A stretch of 64,000 nt of DNA from UBA3537 sp965658025 (GCA_965658025.1 CBFHQL010000001.1:124001-188000), one strand, 5' to 3'. Positions 42,708 to 52,563 are shown, counted from the stretch's first letter. A program made the numbers and translations. The notes: generated from the sequence alone by a model not told the origin.

Positions 42708-44315
42708 TTACTCTAAATCAGAAGAGAAATTGGTCGGGAAATCTCCTGCATTAGCAAGGTTGCCAGAAGCTTCAAAGTTTGAGCCATATTTGTTATCAAT
42801 TGCTTGTAAAAAGCTATTCGCCATTAAAGCGTATCCTCTGGCGTTTAAATGTACACCATCTAAGCTCACTAGGCCACCAAACACAAGAGATGTATTCAAT
42901 GTATAATCATCAAAGGTAATGCCATCTGTGCTTGACGCTTGCTCCAGAATTGCGTCTAAATCAACAAGCGCAAGATCATTATCGCTTGCTACCTGAGTAA
43001 TTGTAGCGTTATAAGAAGATACAGCTTCAGCTAAAAAGCCTAATTCTTCAGAATCTAGAGCATCCTGGTCATCAATTCCACTGACGGCATCAAGGACAAG
43101 TTGTGCTTGCTGTGGCGTTGGAGTACCACCGCCCTGTAAAAGCCCTAACACTTGAAGTACTTCATCGCTAACAACGGCGGAACCATATCCTTGTACTAAG
43201 GCACTACTATCAATTGTTAATAATAGCAATTCTTCTTCCATCATTTGTCGGAATCCAAGAGGATTTGATGGAGAAGGATCAACATCAATTAAGAATCTAT
43301 TTGGGCCCTCATTAAATACGATTGCATATTGTGCGGCTAATGCTAAGGCATCTGCTGTAGGAACGCCTTGCAAGATTAAACCTTGTGCAAAGATTCCTGA
43401 AACAGCTTGAAAAAACCCAGTTAAATTTGCAGCAGTTGCAGCATCAAGTTCTAAAGCGTTATTAGGGATGGTTGTAAAGAATGATAAATTAGTAATGTTA
43501 GGTACAGTAGCAATGACACCATCAGCACCATTAGAAGTTAAATCTGATACCATATCATTGAGTGATACTGCAAAAACACCAGGATCGGTAATATCATTAC
43601 CAGCATAAGTACTTGGATCTGGATTACCAGCTTGATAAACCCCAGTTCCACCAGATAATGCGTAACCTAACACATCATTTCCACCTACTTCAGATATTGT
43701 AAAGAATGTTGGATTTTGAGCCACTGCATCATCTAATACCGTTGCACTGGGATTAGATGCCATTCTACCAAAATAAGGATTGAAAGCACCATAACCAGGT
43801 GTTACTAAATGAAAACTTTTTGCTCCAGGGATACCATAATTATTAAATGGGCCGCTCAATGAAACTGTAGGGTTAGTTGTTGGCATTTCAGGGGTAAAAT
43901 CTAATTCATGAGGGACAACACCAAGGGGATATGGTCCTGAGCCATATGCATCATTTGGGTCGACATCATTATAAAAATAAAGACGTGGAGATTGTCCAAT
44001 AAATCCGCCAATATTGTCAGTCATCAATGGTTGTGTAAAGTTTCCACCACCAACTAGTCCAAATTTACTAGCCATAGTATTAGGGAAAGAAGTCTCCTGG
44101 GCTGCAATAAATAATGAATTATCTGTAAAACCTGCAGTAAAAGAAGCCCCTATGGCAACATAATTTGAAAAGTCTAATCCAGTCCCTTCAATAGAAAGCG
44201 CTGGGAGGTCTTCTGGTGTTGATACACCGTTATCCTCTAAAACATCTTCTACCTCATTACAAGACCAAAGCCCTAGAAGTAAAAACGAGAAAAATATATA
44301 TTTTAAGTTTTTCAT
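42708..44315 (-). CDS. SGNH/GDSL-type hydrolase lipoprotein
   Basis: A 535-residue lipoprotein (signal about 1-18, LLLGLWSC, C19). Block I reads YVAIGASFTAGF, so the usual GDS is GAS with the Ser kept. Block III is SEVGGNDVLGYAL (GxND), and block V is SLDGVHLNARGYALMAN (DxxH), so the Ser-Asp-His set is intact. A large insert lies in the middle. It should be an envelope esterase or lipase. It follows a TonB receptor by 12 bases, so the two form an operon and probably handle the same substrate. Confidence 0.88.
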   Translation of the reverse strand: MKNLKYIFFSFLLLGLWSCNEVEDVLEDNGVSTPEDLPALSIEGTGLDFSNYVAIGASFTAGFTDNSLFIAAQETSFPNTMASKFGLVGGGNFTQPLMTDNIGGFIGQSPRLYFYNDVDPNDAYGSGPYPLGVVPHELDFTPEMPTTNPTVSLSGPFNNYGIPGAKSFHLVTPGYGAFNPYFGRMASNPSATVLDDAVAQNPTFFTISEVGGNDVLGYALSGGTGVYQAGNPDPSTYAGNDITDPGVFAVSLNDMVSDLTSNGADGVIATVPNITNLSFFTTIPNNALELDAATAANLTGFFQAVSGIFAQGLILQGVPTADALALAAQYAIVFNEGPNRFLIDVDPSPSNPLGFRQMMEEELLLLTIDSSALVQGYGSAVVSDEVLQVLGLLQGGGTPTPQQAQLVLDAVSGIDDQDALDSEELGFLAEAVSSYNATITQVASDNDLALVDLDAILEQASSTDGITFDDYTLNTSLVFGGLVSLDGVHLNARGYALMANSFLQAIDNKYGSNFEASGNLANAGDFPTNFSSDLE

Positions 44316-44327
44316 TGTGTTAATTTT

Positions 44328-47153
44328 TTAGTTATTAATTGTCCATCCTAAGTAATACATAGAACCTATAAATCCAGTACCAAAGGCCGTAAAGTACTCA
44401 TCACCTAACAAGTTAGTTGCTCCAGCTTTGAATGTTGATTTAAAGCTAGGAACTTTCAAGTTAATTTGCGCATCAAGCACATGGAATTCTGGTACGACAC
44501 CGTTTCCAAAGGTGGCTTCCCAGTAGTAGTCATCACTGTAGCGGTAAGCGATATTAAATCCAAAGTTTTCGAATACTTCAGTATTTCCAAAGGATGCTTT
44601 AAACTTATGCTCTGGCGTATTAAAGTTTGTTGTAAAATCAGGATAGGTATCACGATCAAAGTCGAGTTTAGCATAAGTATAACTACCGCTTAAATCAAAG
44701 TCGCCAAATACTTTTGTTGAAACGCCCAAAGATGCACCATATGATTTAACTGGTGCTTTAGAATTGGTGTAGGTGCTGTAAGCTTGATAATCACCACTAG
44801 CAATTGCTAATTGAGAAAGAGTAAGTCCATTAAGAGCTACAGTGTTATCAGAAACATCTCCATAAAATGGAGCCAAAACAACTTCTTGAGAAATAAAGTC
44901 ATCATAAGTGTTGTGATAAGCACTAAAATCGATGATAGTTTTTCCAAATTTACCACGGTACCCCACTTCAATTGAAGTCACTTGCTCTGGCTTTACCACA
45001 TTTGGGTTTCCTATTTGTAACGCATTAGGATTACTAGTTGCTCCAAAGGCTTCAACCGATGAAAGGGTATATGAGTTATTATACGCTGCAGCACCAGTTT
45101 GTGTGATTGATGCACCTTGTCCGAGTGCTTGTCCCGTTGGAGAAACATCATAATTTCTAGTCCAACGGTCTAGGTTTGATGGTGCAGAACCTACCAAAAT
45201 AGCACGTCCAGCATCTAATCCAATAAATAAATCTTGTGTGGTTGGATTTCTAAACCCAGTCTGAACAGATGCTCTAATGTTATGATCTTTGTTAATGGTC
45301 AAACCAGCAGATAAACGTGGCGAAAAGAAGCCATCAAAAAATTCGGACTTGTCATAACGAACAGACCCTGTCAATTTTAACTCTAACTCTGACGAAAGCT
45401 CCAATTCTTTTTGAACTTGAGTGTATACCCCATATTCTGAGTAGTCAATGGTGCCATCGCCTTTAGGGTCTGTATAAATGGTCCCTTGTGAATTTAAGCT
45501 GTATTGTCTAGCTGACCCTCCAATTTGTATTTCTGCAAAATCTATGAGATGACTAAAGTTGTAGTTAAAATCACCATGATAATATTTTGAAGCATCCTGG
45601 AATTTAGAACCACCAACACCATCTGCGTCTTGTTCTAAATCAGGATCATTTGTAACTCTTTTAAAAGCAGCCTCATACTCTGTAGTTCCAGGCATATACA
45701 TCCCAGTATCTGCAGCAGCTCTTGCTGCGGCATGCGCTTGGTCGTTTGTGGCGCCTCCTAAGGTTTGCAGGACATATGCACCTGCATACTCGCCAAACCA
45801 CGTATTATCATCTTTCCATATTCTGTTGATATTTATTGCAGTAAAGACCATATCATAGGAGTCTCCTGCGGAATCAGCTACAACATACCCACGCGCAAAG
45901 AAGTTGTCGTTGCGGACTTCTAGTTTGTGTTGTTGCTGAAAGAAGTTTTTGATGTTGTAGCGGTTGGTACCTTGATAGATCGTGTTACCAGTTCCAACTT
46001 TTCCTACATATGAAATTTCAAAATCATTTTCAAATGGGCGGTAGTGTAATCCCCAATCCGCTTTGATGCTTTCTGCATTGTAGTTTGTAAGGTGTCTTTC
46101 ATTGTACCCTGTTCTACTGACGCTTACGTCAGGAAGTAGTGTACTTGCTCCGGATGGGAGTAACCCCAAACCTTCTAGAGCTACACCAACTTGTTTGATG
46201 TTGGTAGCTACCTCATCCCCATACACGTTGATTCCGTTGTAGTTAGGGTTTGTGGCTCTGGTTCCTCCAACCATGTCACTATCGACTTCGCTTGTAGCGG
46301 CCCAATCCGTTCCTTTTAAGTAACCAAAATTAACTTTAGCGGCAAACTTATCATTGAATTTATGCGCCATTCTAATGCTAAAATCTGTGTAGGGATTAGC
46401 CCCTGCAGCATCTTGTGTAGTCACCCCACGTTTTATGCTCACTCCTATACCTTCGTGGTCAAAAGGATTTTTACTGCGCATAAACAAAATACCATTAAAG
46501 GCATTTGCTCCATAAAGTGCCGATGATGCTCCTGGGAGAAGTTCCACGCTTTGTACGTCTGGCTCTATCATACCGACTAAGTTTCCAATAGGGAAGTTAA
46601 GTGCCGGCGTTGAGTTGTCCATTCCGTCCACAAGTTGCATAAAACGCGTATTTGCAAATGTGGCAAAACCTCTTGTATTGATGGATTGGAAGGTCAAACT
46701 GTTGGTGTTGACATCAACACCTTTTAAGTTTTCAAGTCCACCGTAAAAGTCAGCAGAAGCTGTGTTTTTAATTTCTTTAATTCCAAAACGTTCTACAGTT
46801 ACAGGCGATTCAAAAATACGTTCAGGTGTTCTCGACGCAGAAATAACGACTTCGTCTAACACACTTCCTTCGCTTAAGACCACTGTAATGTCTTGGTTGT
46901 TTGTTGTAATGTCTTGAGTTGAAGTTTCAAAACCTACACTACTTACTTGAATTGTAAAAGGTGGGTTTTGGTTAACTGTTAGTGAGAATTTTCCGTCAAA
47001 ATCTGAAATGGCTCCAGATGATGTGCCTACGACAATAATATTTGCTCCAGGCAGTGGTAATCCGCTTTCATCATTGATGGTTCCTGTTACAGTTGTTTGT
47101 GCAAAAGAAACTACACCAAAGAGTAAAATAAAAATCTTTAAAATAGTTTTCAT
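44328..47153 (-). CDS. TonB-dependent receptor with carboxypeptidase-like N-terminal domain
   Basis: A 941-residue outer-membrane transporter. Signal peptide about 1-18, a carboxypeptidase-D regulatory-like beta domain (about 20-108, TVTGTINDESGLPLPGANII), the plug domain (about 110-235, RTPERIFESPVTVERFG, GLENLKGVDVN, ALYGANAFNGILF) and a 22-strand-type barrel ending YLGWTINN. There is no SusD partner; instead an SGNH lipoprotein follows. Substrate unknown. A TTTG/TATCTTTA pair upstream is a possible promoter. Confidence 0.93.
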   Translation of the reverse strand: MKTILKIFILLFGVVSFAQTTVTGTINDESGLPLPGANIIVVGTSSGAISDFDGKFSLTVNQNPPFTIQVSSVGFETSTQDITTNNQDITVVLSEGSVLDEVVISASRTPERIFESPVTVERFGIKEIKNTASADFYGGLENLKGVDVNTNSLTFQSINTRGFATFANTRFMQLVDGMDNSTPALNFPIGNLVGMIEPDVQSVELLPGASSALYGANAFNGILFMRSKNPFDHEGIGVSIKRGVTTQDAAGANPYTDFSIRMAHKFNDKFAAKVNFGYLKGTDWAATSEVDSDMVGGTRATNPNYNGINVYGDEVATNIKQVGVALEGLGLLPSGASTLLPDVSVSRTGYNERHLTNYNAESIKADWGLHYRPFENDFEISYVGKVGTGNTIYQGTNRYNIKNFFQQQHKLEVRNDNFFARGYVVADSAGDSYDMVFTAININRIWKDDNTWFGEYAGAYVLQTLGGATNDQAHAAARAAADTGMYMPGTTEYEAAFKRVTNDPDLEQDADGVGGSKFQDASKYYHGDFNYNFSHLIDFAEIQIGGSARQYSLNSQGTIYTDPKGDGTIDYSEYGVYTQVQKELELSSELELKLTGSVRYDKSEFFDGFFSPRLSAGLTINKDHNIRASVQTGFRNPTTQDLFIGLDAGRAILVGSAPSNLDRWTRNYDVSPTGQALGQGASITQTGAAAYNNSYTLSSVEAFGATSNPNALQIGNPNVVKPEQVTSIEVGYRGKFGKTIIDFSAYHNTYDDFISQEVVLAPFYGDVSDNTVALNGLTLSQLAIASGDYQAYSTYTNSKAPVKSYGASLGVSTKVFGDFDLSGSYTYAKLDFDRDTYPDFTTNFNTPEHKFKASFGNTEVFENFGFNIAYRYSDDYYWEATFGNGVVPEFHVLDAQINLKVPSFKSTFKAGATNLLGDEYFTAFGTGFIGSMYYLGWTINN

Positions 47154-47189
47154 TAGTTATAAATTTTGGTTTGCTTGTTATTTAATTAA

Positions 47190-47224
47190 TAAAGATATTA
47201 AAATTATTGATGAAAATTAACAAA
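47190..47224 (-). promoter_or_regulatory. Possible promoter of the TonB receptor operon
   Basis: On the minus strand TTTG (47221-47224) lies 23 bases from TATCTTTA (47190-47197), a near-consensus -7 element. Spacing is on the long side. Confidence 0.3.
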
Positions 47225-47307
47225 TTACCAATAAATAACACAATAAAATGCTAAAATTATAATTTTGAGACCATGTAGTCTGTTGATTTTAAGCGGATTA
47301 GAGTAAA

Positions 47308-49155
47308 TTACTCCACGGTAACGGACTTTGCCAAATTTCTTGGTTGATCGACGTTTTTGTCCAATAAGACGGCTATATAATAAGAGAGTAATTGTAGCGG
47401 AATAGTTGTAAGTAGTGGCGATAAAAGCTCCGAAGTTTCAGGAATTTCAATGATGTGGTCTGCAAGTATTTTTACTTGCGTATCGCCTTTGGTTACAATA
47501 CCTATTATTTTCCCTTTTCTTGATTTTATTTCTTGTATGTTGCTTACAATTTTTTCGTAATGGCCATATTTTGTAGCGATGACCACAATAGGCATATTTT
47601 CGTCAATGAGCGCAATAGGTCCATGTTTCATTTCTGCAGCTGGATACCCTTCAGCATGGATGTACGAAATTTCTTTTAGCTTGAGTGCCCCCTCAAGAGC
47701 AACAGGAAAGTTAAACCCTCTTCCTAAATACAAAAAGTTAGGGACATCTTTATAAATTTCTGCTATTTGTTTACTTAATTCATCAGACTTTAGCACTTCT
47801 TCAACTTTGGTGGGAATGGTTTCTAATTCTACCAAATAACGTTTGTAATCTGAATTTGAAACAGATCCTTTGGCTTTTGCCAATCTAAGCGCAATAAGTG
47901 TTAATAGGGTAATTTGCGTAGTGAATGCTTTGGTGGATGCTACACCAATTTCTGGACCTGCGTGCGTGTACGCACCTGCATGGGTTTCTCTAGAAATTGA
48001 AGAGCCCACTACATTGCAAATTCCAAAAACAAACGCTCCCTTTTCCTTACCCAATTTGATGGCTGCCAATGTATCTGCAGTTTCTCCGGATTGGGAAATA
48101 GCGATGACAACATCTTTGTTGGAAATTACAGGATTTCTGTATCTGAATTCAGAAGCATATTCTACCTCAACAGGGATACGCGCCAAATCTTCAAAAATAT
48201 ATTCTGCAACCAATCCTGCATGCCAAGAAGTGCCACAAGCAACAATCGTTATTTTTTGAGCATTGAGGAATTTTTCTAAATTATCTTCAACCCCCGACAT
48301 TTTAATGATGCCTTTATTGACAATCAATCGTCCTCTGTAAGTGTCTTTGATGGCATTGGGCTGCTCAAAAATTTCTTTGAGCATAAAATGCTCGTACCCT
48401 CCTTTTTCAATTTGTTCTATATTCAATTTTAGCTCTTGAACATAGGGACTTACAAGTCGATCGTTTTTTATGTTTCGAACTTTAGTCTCTTTATGTAACC
48501 GAATAATGGCCATTTCTTCGTCTTCCAAATAAATAGCATTGTTGGTATATTCAATGAATGGTGAAGCGTCACTCGCAATAAAAAACTCTCCATCGCCAAC
48601 CCCTACAGCCAAGGGACTACCAAGTCGTGCAGCAATAATTTCATTGGGTTTTTTCACATCAAAAACAGCAATGGCATAGGCGCCAACAACCTGATTTAGT
48701 GCAATTTGAACTGCTTTCCCTAATTTGTAGTTTCCGTTTTTTTGAACGTCTTCGATAAGGTTGACTAAAACTTCTGTATCCGTTTCGGATTGAAATGTAT
48801 ATCCTCTATTTATCAATTCCTTTTTTATAGACGCATAGTTTTCAATGATTCCATTGTGGATGATCACTAAATCTCCAGAGTTTGAATAATGTGGGTGAGA
48901 GTTGAGATCGCTTGGTACACCGTGCGTAGCCCATCGGGTATGACCGATGCCAATGTTACCTAAAGTATTTTGTTCGGAATTAATTTTTTCTTGGAGGTCG
49001 CTTACTTTCCCTTTGGTTTTTGTAACCTTGACATTTTTTCCATCAAAAAGGGCAATTCCAGCACTATCGTATCCTCTATATTCTAGGCGTTGAAGTCCTT
49101 TTGTAATAATGGAGTGGGCGTCTCGATGACCAATATATCCTACAATTCCGCACAT
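47308..49155 (-). CDS. glmS: Glutamine-fructose-6-phosphate aminotransferase (isomerizing)
   Basis: Makes glucosamine-6-phosphate for peptidoglycan and lipid A; 615 residues. The N-terminal glutaminase starts MCGIVGYIG with catalytic Cys2 and contains GHTRWATHG. Two SIS sugar-isomerase domains follow (about 290-600; ACGTSWHAGLVAEYIFE, SQSGETADTLAA, GRGFNFPVALEGALKLKEI). The C-terminus ends PRNLAKSVTVE, the family's conserved tail. No glmS ribozyme is seen; the gap to the upstream DUF4270 gene is 6 bases. Confidence 0.98.
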   Translation of the reverse strand: MCGIVGYIGHRDAHSIITKGLQRLEYRGYDSAGIALFDGKNVKVTKTKGKVSDLQEKINSEQNTLGNIGIGHTRWATHGVPSDLNSHPHYSNSGDLVIIHNGIIENYASIKKELINRGYTFQSETDTEVLVNLIEDVQKNGNYKLGKAVQIALNQVVGAYAIAVFDVKKPNEIIAARLGSPLAVGVGDGEFFIASDASPFIEYTNNAIYLEDEEMAIIRLHKETKVRNIKNDRLVSPYVQELKLNIEQIEKGGYEHFMLKEIFEQPNAIKDTYRGRLIVNKGIIKMSGVEDNLEKFLNAQKITIVACGTSWHAGLVAEYIFEDLARIPVEVEYASEFRYRNPVISNKDVVIAISQSGETADTLAAIKLGKEKGAFVFGICNVVGSSISRETHAGAYTHAGPEIGVASTKAFTTQITLLTLIALRLAKAKGSVSNSDYKRYLVELETIPTKVEEVLKSDELSKQIAEIYKDVPNFLYLGRGFNFPVALEGALKLKEISYIHAEGYPAAEMKHGPIALIDENMPIVVIATKYGHYEKIVSNIQEIKSRKGKIIGIVTKGDTQVKILADHIIEIPETSELLSPLLTTIPLQLLSYYIAVLLDKNVDQPRNLAKSVTVE

Positions 49156-49161
49156 GCGTCT

Positions 49162-50778
49162 TTAGTTGTTTGGTTCGGTGTAATACACTTTTAGTCTTAC
49201 TTTTTTCAATTCATCACTGGAATTGCTACCGTGTACAATAACACTTTTTGGGGAGAGGATCGTTCCAGAAGGGATGACTTCTACATTGTCATCATATTGC
49301 AGCAGTTTTTTCATGTCTACAGCACCTACATTTGAGGAGACCAAAAGACCAATTTTTACATTTGTAGAGTCTTTTGTGACGATGTTATTTAGGTGTCCCG
49401 TAAGACGAACTTTGTATTTTTTATGTTCAATTCCTTGATCATCTGTTTCGGTACTTATGGGGACAAGATGAGAAAATTTTGAATCAGATGTTGCTGTATT
49501 GACAGAGGAGTCTAAAAAATAATCATAAAGCGGAATGTTGTTGTTTAAATCATAAACAAACACACGATTGGGATGATCGGCATCTGCTCCTGTANNNNNN
49601 NNNNNNNNNNNNNNNNNNNNNNNNNNNNNNNNNNNNNNNNNNNNNNNNNNNNNNNNNNNNNNNNNNNNNNNNNNNNNNNNNNNNNNNNNNNNNNNNNNNN
49701 NNNNNNNNNNNNNNNNNNNNNNNNNNNNNNNNNNNNNNNNNNNNNNNNNNNNNNNNNNNNNNNNNNNNNNNNNNNNNNNNNNNNNNNNNNNNNNNNNNNN
49801 NNNNNNNNNNNNNNNNNNNNNNNNNNNNNNNNNNNNNNNNNNNNNNNNNNNNNNNNNNNNNNNNNNNNNNNNNNNNNNNNNNNNNNNNNNNNNNNNNNNN
49901 NNNNNNNNNNNNNNNNNNNNNNNNNNNNNNNNNNNNNNNNNNNNNNNNNNNNNNNNNNNNNNNNNNNNNNNNNNNNNNNNNNNNNNNNNNNNNNNNNNNN
50001 NNNNNNNNNNNNNNNNNNNNNNNNNNNNNNNNNNNNNNNNNNNNNNNNNNNNNCTGTTGGAGAGTTCTTCGCTATCTTCTTTTGCTATAATTAAATCTTC
50101 CCAAAAATTTGCTGGCAAACTTATGTCTTCAAGTTTTACGCGCAGACTTGGCGTTAAAGTTTCGGTGGTTTCACTCTCGCCTTCACTATTCAAAGCGGTA
50201 AGTGTAATTTCTTTATTGCTGGGCAGAAAATAAGAGGTTGTGTACAGCAGTTGTCCTTCAAGTTCGGCTGTATTGAGTTGTTCAGAACTGGAAAGACTTC
50301 CGTCTGAATAGTAACTTTGATTTTGATCTAAATCACTGTTGGGGTCAAAGTCACGCAGAAAAAAATTATTTTTAAATATAGACAGCTTCACGGCATCTTC
50401 ACCATACAATGAATCGATGGTATATTCTTCATCTATTTTTCTAACCTTGTAGGGGATGGTTAAGACGACAGAATCTAATTCAGGGCTATCACCAAAATCG
50501 GCAGTGTAGCTTTTGGGTGTAAGTTGTGCCAAAAAATTAGCTGTTGAATTCCCAAAAACTGGGTCGTTGTAGTAGCCCAATAAGTTTTTAGATAGCCCAT
50601 TAGATTCAAAAGGGGTGATGCGTTTGTTGTACGTTTTTACAGGGTAACTTTGAAATTTTATTTCAATATTTGGGTTACCAATAATCCCAGTTCCAATTTC
50701 AGAAAACTCTTTTTCACAAGCGTTGAAAAGAGAAAAAATTAAACCAAGGGCAAATAATTTTGATAAATTATGTTTCAT
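49162..50778 (-). CDS. DUF4270 lipoprotein (internal N run)
   Basis: A 538-residue protein of the Bacteroidota DUF4270 family. The lipoprotein signal is MKHNLSKLFALGLIFSLFNAC (C21), then FSEIGTGIIGNPNIEIKF and LLGYYNDPVFGNSTANFLAQL, which are typical of the family. A 459-base N run (49595-50053) hides about 153 residues; the frame is the same on both sides. It lies between the starch synthase and glmS genes, all minus strand with gaps under 20 bases. Function unknown; likely an outer-membrane lipoprotein. Confidence 0.85.
   Translation of the reverse strand: MKHNLSKLFALGLIFSLFNACEKEFSEIGTGIIGNPNIEIKFQSYPVKTYNKRITPFESNGLSKNLLGYYNDPVFGNSTANFLAQLTPKSYTADFGDSPELDSVVLTIPYKVRKIDEEYTIDSLYGEDAVKLSIFKNNFFLRDFDPNSDLDQNQSYYSDGSLSSSEQLNTAELEGQLLYTTSYFLPSNKEITLTALNSEGESETTETLTPSLRVKLEDISLPANFWEDLIIAKEDSEELSNXXXXXXXXXXXXXXXXXXXXXXXXXXXXXXXXXXXXXXXXXXXXXXXXXXXXXXXXXXXXXXXXXXXXXXXXXXXXXXXXXXXXXXXXXXXXXXXXXXXXXXXXXXXXXXXXXXXXXXXXXXXXXXXXXXXXXXXXXXXXXXXXXXXXXXXXXXTGADADHPNRVFVYDLNNNIPLYDYFLDSSVNTATSDSKFSHLVPISTETDDQGIEHKKYKVRLTGHLNNIVTKDSTNVKIGLLVSSNVGAVDMKKLLQYDDNVEVIPSGTILSPKSVIVHGSNSSDELKKVRLKVYYTEPNN
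49595..50053. other. Undetermined bases (459 N)
   Basis: N run inside the DUF4270 gene, equal to 153 codons. Confidence 0.99.
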
Positions 50779-50795
50779 AAGAAAATATGTGGGGG

Positions 50796-51605
50796 CTAAC
50801 TTAAAATTTGAGTGGTGTAAAATTCAGTGTACGCTTCAGCAAATTCTTCGGGATATTGATAGTCTAAAACAGGTTTTTCAAAATCATTGATGTAGTTTTC
50901 TAATTCATCAGGAAGCTCTTTTGAACCTTTTATCAATCCATCCGAAAAATCAATGGCTGTTTTCATGAGGTTGACATAATTTGGTGTCGTTAAGTTTTGA
51001 AGATGGCCCTCTTCGATTTCATCAAATTTGACCTTATCAATTAACTGACTATTCAGTTGTTCGTCGAAGCTTTGCTCATAAACCGAGGTTACTATTTTAC
51101 TTTCATTAAAAAGCGGTTCGTCTTTGTAATACTCCTTTAGATATAATGGTAATAATGACGCCATCCATCCATGGACATGAATAATATCTGGTGCCCAATT
51201 GAGTTTTTTTACGGTTTCGATTACCCCTTTAGCAAAGAAAATCGCACGCTCATCGTTATCTTCAAACAATTTTCCATCTTCGTCTGTGAGTGTTGCTTTT
51301 CTTTTGAAATAATCTTCGTTATCAATAAAATAAACTTGAATTCTTTCCTTTGGTATAGATGCAACCTTGATGATAAGTGGCATATCCAAATCGTTAACAA
51401 CCAGATTGATTCCAGAAAGGCGAATTACCTCATGCAGTTGGTGACGCCGTTCGTTGATATTGCCATAGCGTGGCATAAATATACGTATTTGTCCCCCTTG
51501 TTTATTAACCATCTTTGGGGCCTCAAAGGACATCGAAGAAATCTCAGTTTGGGGTAAATAGGGGATTACTTCGGATGATACGTACAATATTCTCTTGTCT
51601 TTCAT
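50796..51605 (-). CDS. Glycogen/starch synthase-like protein (GT5 N-terminal half only)
   Basis: A 269-residue protein matching the N-terminal ADP-glucose glycogen/starch synthase domain: RILYVSSEVIPYLPQTEISS, PRYGNINERRHQLHEVIRLSG, FFAKGVIETVKKLNWAPDIIHVHGWMASLLPLYL. The normal enzyme has about 480 residues with a second GT-B half that binds the nucleotide sugar; it is absent here. The start reads SEVIPYLPQTEIS where active enzymes have a KxGGL motif, so catalysis is doubtful. Short versions like this are regular in flavobacteria at this place beside panC. Confidence 0.82.
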   Translation of the reverse strand: MKDKRILYVSSEVIPYLPQTEISSMSFEAPKMVNKQGGQIRIFMPRYGNINERRHQLHEVIRLSGINLVVNDLDMPLIIKVASIPKERIQVYFIDNEDYFKRKATLTDEDGKLFEDNDERAIFFAKGVIETVKKLNWAPDIIHVHGWMASLLPLYLKEYYKDEPLFNESKIVTSVYEQSFDEQLNSQLIDKVKFDEIEEGHLQNLTTPNYVNLMKTAIDFSDGLIKGSKELPDELENYINDFEKPVLDYQYPEEFAEAYTEFYTTQILS

Positions 51606-51643
51606 AAATTCAGCTACTTAGTCGGTTATCAACAAAAATCATG

Positions 51644-51651
51644 CAAAAATA
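51644..51651 (-). promoter_or_regulatory. -7 element of the starch synthase / DUF4270 / glmS run
   Basis: TATTTTTG on the minus strand, 38 bases before the ATG at 51605. No clear -33 element. Confidence 0.4.
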
Positions 51652-51682
51652 CAAAATTTTATGCAGATTAGTGTTAATAGCT

Positions 51683-51690
51683 TAAGTTTG
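51683..51690 (+). promoter_or_regulatory. -7 element of panC
   Basis: TAAGTTTG, 21 bases before the panC ATG. The -33 region is only TTTTA-like. Confidence 0.45.
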
Positions 51691-51711
51691 CAGGCGGTTA
51701 ATTTTTAAAGC

Positions 51712-52563
51712 ATGGAAGTTTTCACAACGCATCAAGCACTACAAAAAGCACTAGCACCACTACGTGTAGCTAATTCTACTTTAGGATTTGTACCTACAAT
51801 GGGGGCTTTGCATGAGGGGCATTTGTCTTTAATTCAAAAGGCTTTGTATGAAAACGATGTGGTAGTGGTAAGTGTTTTTGTAAATCCAACCCAATTCAAT
51901 AACGCTTCAGATTTGGTAAAATACCCAAGAGTTTTGGCGCAAGATTTGGACGCCTTAAAAGCGTTAAATACATCTAAAATTTTAGTTTATACACCAGAAG
52001 TTGATGACATTTACGAAGATTCTGTTTCAAAAAAAGTATTTGATTTTGGCGCATTAGCCCATCAAATGGAAGGCAAATTCAGATCAGGCCATTTTGATGG
52101 TGTGGGTACAGTAGTTCAGCGTTTATTTGAAATTGTTCAACCCCATTTTGCATATTTTGGAGAAAAAGATTTTCAGCAGTTAGCTATTGTAAAGAAATTG
52201 GTGCAACTCATAAAATCTCCAGTTCAAATTGTCGGTTGTCCCATTGCAAGAGGGCAAAATGGTTTAGCGTTAAGCTCCAGAAATGCACGGTTGACTAATG
52301 AAGAGCAAAATGGTGCTGCAAAAATCTACAGCGTTTTACAATCGGTAAAAGAGAAGTTTGGTACAGAAAATGCCATGCAAATAAATGAATGGGTAAATCA
52401 TCAATTTAAAAATGACCCTCAATTGTCCTTAGAGTATTTTGAAATTTCAGATGCAGAAACACTCATTTCTGCTTGTACAATAAAACCCAATACAAAGTAT
52501 CGTGCTTTTATTGCGGCCTATATTCGCGATGTTCGATTGATTGATAATATCGCACTAAATTAA
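51712..52563 (+). CDS. panC: Pantothenate synthetase
   Basis: Joins pantoate and beta-alanine with ATP to make pantothenate, the coenzyme A precursor; 283 residues. The nucleotidyltransferase motif is FVPTMGALHEGHLSL (HIGH-type), then VVVSVFVNPTQFN, RSGHFDGVGTVVQRLFEIVQ, YFGEKDFQQL and the KMSKS-like ALSSRNARL. It is followed 13 bases later by panD, whose product supplies its beta-alanine. Confidence 0.98.
   Translation: MEVFTTHQALQKALAPLRVANSTLGFVPTMGALHEGHLSLIQKALYENDVVVVSVFVNPTQFNNASDLVKYPRVLAQDLDALKALNTSKILVYTPEVDDIYEDSVSKKVFDFGALAHQMEGKFRSGHFDGVGTVVQRLFEIVQPHFAYFGEKDFQQLAIVKKLVQLIKSPVQIVGCPIARGQNGLALSSRNARLTNEEQNGAAKIYSVLQSVKEKFGTENAMQINEWVNHQFKNDPQLSLEYFEISDAETLISACTIKPNTKYRAFIAAYIRDVRLIDNIALN

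Noticed and set aside
47156..47307. Possible glmS-type ribozyme or riboswitch near glmS
   Set aside because: This gap is downstream of glmS, and upstream only 6 bases separate it from the previous gene. No ribozyme core is visible, and glmS ribozymes are not expected in this phylum.
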